Shown here one piece after another: positions 36,934-45,502 of a DNA stretch of 64,000 bases. Both the position numbers and the translations under genes were made by a program. The notes beneath the pieces were generated by a model. It had not been told where the DNA came from. It did not search any database and worked only from the letters and a program-made list of their open reading frames with translations. This DNA comes from Neoechinorhynchus agilis (taxonomy: Eukaryota; Acanthocephala), in the NCBI GenBank assembly GCA_051530055.1, contig CM121342.1:4898001-4962000 (forward strand). Reading direction: 5' to 3'. Within the stretch, counting starts at the first letter, position 1. Every line of letters starts with the position of its first letter.

Positions 36934-37531
36934 ATGGACGATCTCTCGTTAGTGCGATATCTTAAAGGTACTATGGTATTTAGTATTGTGATCATCTGTA
37001 CCGTAACACTATTGAGAGCTGCTTATTCAAAAGATCTCACCCTTGAACACGTACGTCCATGCAACGGTATGATCGCTTTTTCACTCATAATTCCATTTGA
37101 AACCTTCGAGAAAAAAAGAAGGTCATTTCCCAAAGTCTGTCCATTTGCAAACTTGCCATGCTCTCGATCACAACGTTTGCCACATCCACATTGGAGACAA
37201 GATTGCCGTTCACACGGAATTCGAGTCCGAAAGTGAGCACTACAATGAATATGAACTAGAGGTGTCCACTGATTTGAACGGAAAACTGTACTCACGTGCT
37301 GCTTCTCATGAGAATTACAAAGTGGATTGCAGAGGATTAGACTGTAGCGTTGATCACTTGCTTCACATTCGATCTTATATGCCCGTTGTGAGTTTTCATA
37401 CTAAAAACATTAACTCATTACGATATCTTAAGGGAAAACATACACTTCGGTACGAATTGAAGAGCGTCCGCAATCGATCAATGACGTTCTTTTGTTATGA
37501 AATCGATGTTGAACTGGCTGGTGCTCAGTAG
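36934..37531 (+). CDS. NPC2-like ML-domain lipid-binding protein
   Basis: A probable secreted sterol/lipid carrier of the MD-2-related (ML) family. Exon 1 (36934-37066) encodes a hydrophobic signal segment, TMVFSIVIICTVTLLRAAYS. A 52-nt GT-AG intron (37067-37118) joins in frame to exon 2 (37119-37531), giving the reading VRPCNEGHFPKSVHLQTC. Family features are paired cysteines (PCN, QTC, NVCHIHIGDK), a central VDCRGLDCS, and the C-terminal FFCYEIDVEL, which matches FCWxIxVEL of NPC2. The length (about 180 residues) is somewhat longer than NPC2. AATAAA follows the stop by 17 bases. Confidence 0.7.
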
Positions 37532-37548
37532 ATTTTTGAAAGGGTTCT

Positions 37549-37554
37549 AATAAA
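37549..37554 (+). promoter_or_regulatory. Polyadenylation signal of the NPC2-like gene
   Basis: AATAAA shortly after the stop codon of the ML-domain gene. Confidence 0.5.
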
Positions 37555-37630
37555 TGATAGCTTTTATTCGAGGAAATGGTGCCAATCAAACATTCGAACA
37601 AGCAAAAAACTAAGATATGCTTAAGAGTAG

Positions 37631-37903
37631 CAGTTTTTAATATTTTTTGGGTTTAACGACCAAAAACTCGGTCGACGAAGGCGATCCCTAACCTTACAAA
37701 AACAACGAAATGTACCTAGGAAAAGTGCCATTCCGGTTCTTGGTACACTCTATTCGATGCCTAAACAAGTTCATATTTCAAAAAAAGCGATAAAAGAAGG
37801 AATAGAGTATCTTTCTTCTTTCCATCATTTGGGACCTTCCCCTAATATTGAAACTATTTTTAAAATTCAGCAGTCCTTTTTGTTGCACAATTTCCTTGAG
37901 TGA
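37631..37903 (+). CDS. Possible terminal exon, unrecognised
   Basis: A stop-free run of 90 codons ends in TGA at 37901-37903. It includes KLGRRRRSLTLQKQRNVPRK, SAIPVLGTLYSMPKQVHISK and IKEGIEYLSSFHHLGPSPNI. The basic N-terminal part and helical remainder look protein-like. There is no start codon until MPKQVHIS, and no upstream exon was found. The family is unknown; it may be chance. Confidence 0.2.
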   Translation, partial: QFLIFFGFNDQKLGRRRRSLTLQKQRNVPRKSAIPVLGTLYSMPKQVHISKKAIKEGIEYLSSFHHLGPSPNIETIFKIQQSFLLHNFLE

Positions 37904-38274
37904 ATTTACTGCTGCTGCTTCATCAGTTTAAGCAAAATGAAAAAGGAGAGTAGCTTTAAAACTCTTCGCCTTCGTCTCGGAAAATTAATTCATTGAGTTG
38001 ATAAGTCCAGTCGCGTTCGATAAGAACAGTGAAGCTATATTGCAAGTACGGTTCTTGAAACGGTCGCTTTCGTCCAGCCATGGACAATGTTAATCTGTGG
38101 GGATAAATATAGGTAATTAGTAGTCAAAAATCGATGAGCTGGAAACTGTTGGTTTTGTAAACAAATAAGGAACTCGGAGTAGTGCGAGTGGTGATGCCGT
38201 TGACTCTTGACTCGAGAGCAGCAGATCGACCTTCCCGAGGGCCGAGAATCAGCGGTATCACATCTCGCACTGCC

Positions 38275-40035
38275 CAGAGATCCTTGGTAGGAGGCATGAC
38301 TCATAAGTGAGTTTCCTCCCATCAACGAGATATTTCGTCCCTTTTGGTTGTGTGCCATCGGCAATAACGGATTCGAACCAGTTGACCCAACAAAATGGGA
38401 TCTAAAGCTTTAGTCCACTTGACCACCTCGACACAACTACGGAATGTCAAACTCTGCCATTTTTTCGACTCAGGGTGAGCGCTGTATTCTATTTTAAGTT
38501 TTACTAGCAAGCCGGTTTTGTTTTTCATCATCATTAAATTTTAGTTTGCCCTTCTTGCCCGGCTTATATTTTTTAGGCATAAAACCAAACCAATTATAAA
38601 TCAGAGAAGTGATATAACCGCATAGTCTCTCTACTGCACGGTTAAAAATTTGTACATTCCTCCGGATTCTCAGATACCTCGCGAGGAGGCGGGACTCATC
38701 AGTGGGTTTCCTCCCTTCAGCGAGATATTTCGTCCCCTTTGGTTGTGTGTCATCGACGGTAACGGATTCGAACCAGTTGACCCAACAAACTGGAATCAAA
38801 AGCATTAGTCCACTTGACCACCTCGACACAACTACGGAATGTACAAACTCTGCCATTTTTTCGACTCAGGGTGAGCGCTGTATTCTATTTTAAGTTTTAC
38901 TAGCAAGCCGGTTTTGTTTTTCATCATCATTAAATTTTAGTTTGCCCTTCTTGCCCGGCTTATATTTTTTAGGCATAAAGCCAAACCAAATATAAATCAG
39001 AGAAGTGATATAACAACATAGTCTCTCTAATGCACGGTTAAAAATTTGTACATTCCTCCGGATTCTCAGATACCTCGCGAGGAGGCGGGACTCATCAGTG
39101 GGTTTCCTCCCTTCAGCGAGATATTTCGTCCCTTTTGGTTGTGTGTCATCGACGGTAGCGGATTCGAACCAGTTGACCCAACAAAGTGGAATCAAAAGCA
39201 TTAGTCCACTTGACCACCTCGACACAACTACGGAATGCTGCCATTTTTTCGACTTAGGGTGAGCGCTGTATTCTATTTTAAGTTTTACTAGCAAGCCGGT
39301 TTTGTTTTTCATCATCATTAAATTTTAGTTTACCCTTCTTGCCCGGCTTATATTTGTAGGCATAAAACAAAACCAAATATAAATCAGAGAAGTGATATAA
39401 CAACATAGTCTCTCTAATGCACGGTTAAAAATTTGTACATTCCTCCGGATTCTCAGATACCTCGCGAGGAGGCGGGACTCATCAGTGGGTTTCCTCCCTT
39501 CAGCGAGATATTTCGTCCCCTTTGGTTGTGTGTCATCGACGGTAACGGATTCGAACCAGTTGACCCAACAAACTGGAATCAAAAGCATTAGTCCACTTGA
39601 CCACCTCGACACAACTACGGAATGTACAAACTGCCATTTTTTTCGACTCAGGGTGAGCGCTGTATTCTATTTTAAGTTTTACTAGCTAGCCGGTTTTGTT
39701 TTTCATCATCATTAAATTTTAGTTTGCCCTTCTGCCCGGCTTATATTTTTTAGGCATAAAGCCGAACCAATTATAAATCAGAGAATTGATATAATCGCAT
39801 AGTCTCTCTACTGCACGGTTAAAAATTTGTACATTCCTCCGGATTCTCAGATACCTCTCCCGAGGACGTGGGACTTATCAGTGAGTTTCCTCTTCCCTTC
39901 ATCGAGGTATTTCGTCCCTTTTAGTTGTGTGCCATCGACAATAACGGATTCGAACCAGTTGACCCAACAAACTGGGATCTAAAGCTTTAGTCCACTTGAA
40001 AACCTCATCAGCACAACTACGGAATGTACAAACTT
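38275..40035 (-). repeat. Tandem array of about 395-bp tRNA-headed repeats, 4-5 copies
   Basis: Copies recur with the head (rc of TTAGTCCACTTGACCACCTC) at about 38405, 38803, 39197, 39584 and 39982. On the minus strand each unit has a tRNA-like head, with an A box like TGGTCAAGTGG and a B box GGTTCGAATCC. A body of about 300 bp follows, containing GGGACGAAAT...CTGATGAGTCCC. The outermost copies are partial and more diverged. Long minus-strand frames through the array come from the repeat. The same unit is arrayed at 45.3-46.8 kb in the other orientation, with a fragment at 50.1 kb. Confidence 0.9.
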
Positions 40036-40073
40036 CGCCGCAAATTGGCCTGGATAAGCTTTCTGATTTTTTT

Positions 40074-40222
40074 GAATTTTTATATGTGGCTCAGCCGGTA
40101 GTCTTTTTGGTAGATATGTTTAAGATTTTTTCTCTTCACTGCCGAATGCACACTGCACTTAATGCCCATCTTAAACATATCTATCAAAAAGGACTACCGG
40201 CTGAGTCACATATAAAAAATTC
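40074..40222. repeat. Long hairpin, about 60-bp arms
   Basis: GTGGCTCAGCCGGTAGTC...GATATGTTTAAGAT pairs with ATCTTAAACATATC...GACTACCGGCTGAGTCAC. The loop is about 30-35 nt. It starts about 40 bases after the end of the tRNA-headed array. Confidence 0.85.
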
Positions 40223-40655
40223 TAAAAATAATATTGCAATATTTTTTTATAATGCTTGTAATGTTGTTATGTGAGATTTCGATGTTTAATGAAGAAATTA
40301 ATTTATAAAACAATCAAAATACATTGACACTACGACTACTTGAAGTAAATTTGAGAACAATTAGCAATGATTCTGCAATGGGTTTTTTTGTAGTTGTTAT
40401 TGTAATAATTGAAAGTCATTTTTTTGGTTCGACTTAGAACTTTATCAAATTAAAAACTTTCTATTCAAGTGTTCATGATAAAAAGGTGAAAAATGAAGTC
40501 CGGATTGATTACAAGAGCCGTCCATACTAAAAAGACGGACTACTACGAAATTTGAGTTGGTGTCTTTATAAGAAAAAGGATTGGGATATGTTCTATTTTT
40601 TGTGTCGATCGCGTTGGTAATTGTATTTAAAGAGTATCATCGATCAACATGGACT

Positions 40656-41173
40656 TTAGTCGGCACTTAAATTGGCCATATAGTCGTCAAAATCGATACA
40701 ATCTCCGTGTATACTTGGATTGTAGTACTTCTTATCGATAAATCTGCGTCCACTGTACCCGCATCTCTTTACATTTCCTCCTTCGAGGTTTAGAAATATG
40801 CCTGGATGTCCAAGGCCCAATTGAGCGTGTGAATAATGGAAGCTTTTGTCAAACGAGTTTCCCGAAACAAAAGCTTCAGGTAAGCTTTGGAATTGTCAAC
40901 TACAATAATGGGCGCTTGTGCGATCATGTCGATTGGAAACGGTCTTGTGACTTGTTTATCGAGGTATTCGAATCGAGATGCTCTCCAATCACCATATCGC
41001 TTTCAGACAGATAAATCACTCGTGAATTCTTGAGGAGATCGTAAAAGAATACCTACTTGCCCAGTGTGAGTTATGGGTTCTAAACCTGGACAATTCTGCG
41101 CTAAGACCTCTGATGATCCGTAAGAGGCTCGCAAAAACAATTGGCACAAACGAGTCAAAGAAGTAGGGGCCAT
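40656..41173 (-). CDS. NDUFS6: NADH dehydrogenase Fe-S protein 6 (complex I 13-kDa subunit), divergent
   Basis: An accessory matrix-arm subunit of mitochondrial complex I. Exon 1 (41173-41057) encodes MAPTSLTRLCQLFLRASYGS, a plausible mitochondrial presequence, and ends in ITHTGQ. A GT-AG intron (41056-41000, 57 nt) leads to RYGDWRASRFEYLDKQV and RPFPIDMIAQAPII (family NFAIDLIAExP). The last block is QLGLGHPGIFLNLEGGNVKR, then CGYSGRRF (family ALGHPKVYINLD...CGYCGLRF), with a tail ending in MANLSAD. Two oddities: the middle and last blocks are in different frames and no canonical intron joins them, and the zinc ligands are incomplete (the CxxC reads CGYS and the upstream Cys is missing). The break sits beside a small inverted repeat (AAGCTTTTGT/ACAAAAGCTT). 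It could be an assembly indel, an odd intron or a decaying gene. Confidence 0.7.
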
Positions 41174-41229
41174 CTAAAAAAAGAAGGCTAAATATAAATG
41201 TACAATTCCGAACTAAATACAAAAGGTTT

Positions 41230-41760
41230 TCTAACGCAAAAATCCAAGTTAATCATTGTAAAAGTGGAGTGATTCGCGCCCAAAAAAGGGTGAATTAGAA
41301 AAAAAACCTGATTAAAAATGAGGAAACAAAAACTGATGCGAAGTAAGCGTTCGCACCAACAAAGCGGGCGTCTTTGCTACTTATCCAAAACATCTAGACA
41401 TTTTTTGAGTTGAAGGCGATGTTTCTGCATAAAAATTGCAATCGGCTCCATGACTAAAACTTGATAGCTATCCTTCGTGGTCTCAGTTGTATTTAAAGGC
41501 GATAACACCTTTTATTTATTAATCCAAAAAGAGTAGAACCCAGAGAGTGTTGGAATGAATGCAGTTGTTTATTATGGAGTGGATTTCGAGTTGGGTCAAG
41601 TGGTTCAGTTATTCCTGTGAGGTTGTGTTTTTCCTCTAGGGTTCATTTCAGGTCAGAATCCGTATAAAAGTAAATAGTTTCGGTCAAAGGCAGTATGGAA
41701 CGAAAAGGAGCGAAAATAAAAGGAATTAAGGTCAAGTTGTTGCTTTGATTGGATAGTATG
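41230..41760. other. Intergenic, nothing recognised
   Basis: AT-rich spacer between NDUFS6 and a hairpin. No gene seen. Confidence 0.35.
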
Positions 41761-41879
41761 ATTGGTTTTGTGACGAGACATTTGATCGAATTTTCGAGAC
41801 TCGCCGGTCTTCAAACCTGAAGAGGAGACCTGCGAGTCTCGAAAATTCGATCAAATAAATGTCCCGTCACAAAACCAAT
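41761..41879. repeat. Long hairpin, about 45-bp arms
   Basis: ATTGGTTTTGTGACGAGACA... and ...GTCCCGTCACAAAACCAAT are near-perfect reverse complements, continuing through GATCGAATTTTCGAGACTCGC. The apical part reads CTGAAGAGGAGAC...GTCTCGAAAAT on the plus strand, like three other hairpins here. Confidence 0.85.
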
Positions 41880-42073
41880 AAAAGTAATTAATCTGTACTT
41901 TTTTCGCAAACTACAACCAGAAACGTGTCTCCGGAAGAACACAAAACGACAAATGATGACGTCACCGATAGTGAAAGCGATGAACATGAATATGTTTTTT
42001 ATTTTGTTGATTGCCGTATACGCGAGCGTGGCAGTGCAAAACACGAACTAATCTTTCACACACGCACACACAA

Positions 42074-42739
42074 TCAGCAGCACTTTGAATTTGTCGAGTT
42101 GTTTTGATTTCGAGTTTGGTCACTGAGGGTCACGTGGCCTTGATTGTCTCGATCATTCGCACCACCAACGTTGTTACTCATATTGGCGATCTTCGGCAAT
42201 TTAACAGCAATCTCAAGAAAAAGTTCATTGACGTTATGAGCAGATTTCGCCGAGGTTTCGCGAAACAAGAGGCCATTATCGTCCGCATAAGTTTGTGCTT
42301 CTTCCGTACTTACGGCTCTATTATCAGCCGAAAGATCTAGCTTGTTTCCACAGAGAGCAATGACGATGTTTGCAGCAGCCTGACGCCTTAACTCCTTGAC
42401 CCAATTTTTAGCTCGTTGGAACGAACTGGTTGATGTTATGTCGTAGACGACGATGGCTGCGTGAGCTCCTCGATAGTACATTGGTGCAAGGGAATGGTAG
42501 CGCTCTTGTCCTGCCGTGTCCCATATCTCGAGCTTTACACTGGTTTCATCGAGGTTTACGGTTTGAGTTAAGAAAGCAGCGCCAATCGTACTTTCTTGGA
42601 ATTCGTAGAACTGACCCTTTACGAAACGTAACGCTAAACTCGATTTCCCAACTGCTGATTCTCCCAAAAGAACGAGCTTGAATTGATATGATGATGGCAC
42701 TGTCGGAGCCAAATCCCTATTCTGTCGACTGCTAGTCAT
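42074..42739 (-). CDS. RAB5: Rab5 small GTPase
   Basis: An early-endosome Rab GTPase controlling endocytic fusion. It is a single uninterrupted frame of 221 residues, the normal Rab5 length. Motifs: P-loop GESAVGKSS (26-34), switch I with [33 protein letters not shown] (73-91), NKLD (132-135), ETSAK (161-165), and a C-terminal double cysteine KCC for geranylgeranylation. The switch sequence AAFLTQ is diagnostic for Rab5. All nucleotide-binding residues are present, so it should be functional. Unlike most neighbours it has no introns, which could mean an old retrocopy that became the working gene. Upstream DNA lacks a recognised promoter motif. Confidence 0.95.
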   Translation of the reverse strand: MTSSRQNRDLAPTVPSSYQFKLVLLGESAVGKSSLALRFVKGQFYEFQESTIGAAFLTQTVNLDETSVKLEIWDTAGQERYHSLAPMYYRGAHAAIVVYDITSTSSFQRAKNWVKELRRQAAANIVIALCGNKLDLSADNRAVSTEEAQTYADDNGLLFRETSAKSAHNVNELFLEIAVKLPKIANMSNNVGGANDRDNQGHVTLSDQTRNQNNSTNSKCC

Positions 42740-43025
42740 CTCCCCACGAAAAATAGCAAACGAGTTTTTTAATGAACGCGTCGTTTACGAGAGCTAAGAC
42801 GAAAAGAAATACGCTTTTAAATAGACGCGCTTTGACGTCATCCGAAATGTGATTCTTTCGTGTTTTGCGCTTAAACCTCAAGTAACCTTCGAGTATTGGC
42901 TGTTTTGTCCAAATTTTCAAACTTAATCATGTTGGGTAAATGGGGCGACGATTCCACCCAAAATGATGGAACGTCGCAAAATCGTCACAAACGGAATTCT
43001 TTCCTCTTTTTGGCTAAAAGGAGAC

Positions 43026-44175
43026 CCTTTTTCAAGGGGGAAAAGGAAACTGAGTAGCTATGCTGATTTTAGAATCGAAAATGAAAACCCGACTAGATAT
43101 CGAGAGAAAATCTGTTGAATTGTTGTATGTCCGAAAATATCGATTATTTTCACTTCGCCAAAATGAGTTAGACCTTGAAACCGATCGCAAATAGAGCCTT
43201 TGTCTCGAATTTTAAGGGAAAAGGGAAAAAAGTAGCTATGCTGATTTTAGAATCGAAAAAAAACCCGACTAGATATCGAGAGAAAATCTGTTGAATTGTT
43301 TTATATCCGGAAATATCGATTATTTTCACTTCGCCAATATGAGTTAGACCTTGAAACCGATCGCAAATAGAGCCTTTGTCTCGAATTTTAAGGGAAAAGG
43401 GAAAAAAGTAGCTATGCTGATTTTAGAATCGAAAAAAACCCAACTAGATATCGAGAGAAAATCTGTTGAATTGTTTTATATCCGGAAATATCGATTATTT
43501 TCACTTCGCCAATATGAGTTAGACCTTGAAACCGATCGCAAATAGAGCTTTTGTCTCGAATTTTAAGGGAAAAGGGAAAAAGTAGCTATGCTGATTTTAG
43601 AATCGAAAAAAAACCCAACTAGATATCGAGAGAAAATCTGTTGAATTGTTTTATATCCGGAAATATCGATTATTTTCACTTCGCCAAAATGAGTTAGACC
43701 TTGAAACCGATCGCAAATAGAGCCTTTGTCTCGAATTTTAAGGGAAAAGGGAAAAAAGTAGCTATGCTGATTTTAGAATCGAAAAAAACCCAACTAGATA
43801 TCGAGAGAAATCTGTTGAATTGTTTTATATCCGGAAATATCGATTATTTTCACTTCGCCAATATGAGTTAGACCTTGAAACCGATCGCAAATAGAGCTTT
43901 GTCTCGAATTTTAAGGAAAAGGAAGTAGTATGGTTTTAGAATCGAAAATATGAGTTAGACCTTGAAACTGCAAATAGGCTTTTGTCTCGAATTTTAAGGG
44001 AAAAGGGAAAAAAGTAGCTATGCTGATTTTAGAATCGAAAAAAAACCCAACTAGATATCGAGAGAAAATCTGTTGAATTGTTTTATATCCGGAAATATCG
44101 ATTATTTTCACTTCGCCAAAATGAGTTAGACCTTGAAACCGATCGCAAATAGAGCCTTTGTCTCGAATTTTACGA
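43026..44175. repeat. Tandem satellite, about 175-bp unit, about 6 copies
   Basis: Units recur at about 43030, 43208, 43381, 43557, 43732 and 43990, each containing GTAGCTATGCTGATTTTAGA, ATCCGGAAATATCGATTATT and GAGTTAGACCTTGAAACCGA. One short, badly eroded copy lies at 43908-43990. Copy-to-copy differences are mostly homopolymer lengths. Confidence 0.9.
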
Positions 44176-44703
44176 AAAGACTTTCTGTGCTCACTAGCCT
44201 TTTTCTTTTCCAAAAAGTTTCATTTCGCTAATAATCGCAAGTTTGTGTATTCTGTTAGCTTTTCAAACCGTATTGCGTTCAAAAGACAGTGATTTCAACC
44301 GATTTTATTGTAAGACGTTTTTTTTGAATAAATATTCGAGCCGATTACAGCAGGTCCGGCAGATCAAAAGTGATAGTATTGAGGCGCTATGATTGGTGCA
44401 ATCGGAATCATTGATGGCATGGCTGTGTTTATTGGGAAGAGCAGCCGATTACTTATTGGTATATTGAGATTTGGATAATATGGATTTGTATCACAAAGCG
44501 GCCATACACAAGGAGTCAACTGAGGAGCCAGGAGAGTCATTTTCAATTCTTCAAAAATATTTTAGAAACTTCAAGTTTAAAACAAACATTTGTTTGAACA
44601 GTCATCTTTTGCGTATCGTTGGCGTAATCAAGAACGCTTTAAACTTTGCACTATTCAGTTAAAAAAAGATCAATATTTTAAGAAAAAGCCGTTATAATGG
44701 AGA
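44176..44703. other. Intergenic, one doubtful short frame
   Basis: A minus-strand ATG frame of 60 codons (44546-44364), rich in Pro, Ile and Asn, is the only candidate. It matches nothing I know, and I treat it as unsupported. Confidence 0.25.
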
Positions 44704-45235
44704 CTTTGGATGACCGTTTCTAAATAATCTGAACCACGAGTTTACCTTAATTTATCCTTTTGTTTTCTAGGTTCTTTAATACTACGATTCTTTATACCGA
44801 AAAATGAATTCTCTGGGCTTTGGATGACCGTTTCTAAATAATCTAAACCACGAATTTACCTTACTTTATCCTTTTGTTTTCTAGCTTCTTTAATACTACG
44901 ATTCTTTATACCGAAAAATGAATTCTCTGGGCTTTGGATGACCGTTTCTAAATAATTTGAACCACGAATTTCCCCTTACTTTATCCTTTTGCTTTCTATC
45001 TTCTTTAATACTACGAGTCTTTGTACCGAAAAATGAATTCTCTGGACTTTGGATGACCGTTTCTAAATAATTTGAACCACGAATTTACCTTACTTTATCC
45101 TTTTGTTTTCTAGCTTCTTTAATACTACGATTCTTTATACCGAAAAATGAATTCTCTGGACTTTGGATGACCGTTTCTAAATAATTTGAACCACGAATTT
45201 TCATTGTTTTATCCTTTTGTTTTCTAGCTTCTTTT
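44704..45235. repeat. Tandem satellite, about 116-bp unit, split by the LTR fossil
   Basis: Units start at about 44704, 44817, 44933, 45049 and 45165, each with CTTTGGATGACCGTTTCTAA, CTTTATCCTTTTGTTTTCTA and ACCGAAAAATGAATTCTCTG. The last unit breaks at about 45235. It resumes at about 48689-48740 on the far side of the retroelement, so the element inserted into this array. Confidence 0.88.
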
Positions 45236-45350
45236 ATGGCTACTGTGGCGTGGTGTATTCCGGCGCGACGCCTATCGAACCACCGATGTCCGTTTTTCCG
45301 TTACAAATGGTGACCCCGACCCTGGCGTCCGTACGTCGTCAGCCGAAGGG

Positions 45351-45407
45351 TGGTCAAGTGGACTAATGCTTTTGATTCCAGTTTGTTGGGTCTACTGGTT
45401 CGAATCC
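45351..45407 (+). promoter_or_regulatory. Pol III internal promoter (A and B boxes) of the tRNA-headed repeat
   Basis: TGGTCAAGTGG (45351-45361) fits the tRNA A-box consensus. GGTTCGAATCC (45397-45407) is a perfect B box, at tRNA-like spacing. In complete copies the flanks GTGTCGAGG and GTCGATGACAC resemble a decayed acceptor stem. The type is closest to tRNA-Ser/Leu because of the long variable region, but no convincing anticodon arm is left, so it is tRNA-derived and not a tRNA gene. The same boxes occur in every copy. Confidence 0.65.
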
Positions 45408-45434
45408 GTTACCGTCGATGACCGACAACCAAAG

Positions 45435-45502
45435 GGGACGAAATATCTCGCTGAAGGGAGGAAACCTACTGATGAGTCCCGCCTCCTCGCGAGGTATCTG
45501 AG
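45435..45502 (+). ncRNA. Hammerhead-ribozyme-like core, permuted strand order (one per repeat unit)
   Basis: Three segments carry all hammerhead core parts. GGGAC-GAA-AUAUCUCGC (45435-45451) gives stem II 3' strand, G12A13A14 and stem III 5' strand. CUGAUGA-GUCCC (45469-45480) gives C3 to A9 and stem II 5' strand. GCGAGGUAU-C-UGAG (45489-45502) gives stem III 3' strand, the H17 cleavage base and stem I 5' strand. Stem II pairs 5/5 and stem III 9/9 (one G-U). Stem I pairs with the CYCA just before CUGAUGA in most copies. The order within one unit is not a natural hammerhead order, so folding needs two tandem units or a pseudoknot. Activity is unproven. Confidence 0.45.

Noticed and set aside
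38035-39700. A repeated protein of about 140 residues (RNVQIFNRALERLC blocks)
   Set aside because: It is an open frame across a non-coding repeat with Pol III boxes; frames differ between copies and there is no conserved start.
44364-44546. 60-codon Pro/Ile/Asn-rich minus-strand gene
   Set aside because: It is short, low in complexity, and lacks domain or promoter support.
45351-45420. A functional tRNA gene
   Set aside because: A and B boxes are good, but the anticodon arm and acceptor pairing are decayed, and the sequence recurs as a repeat head.
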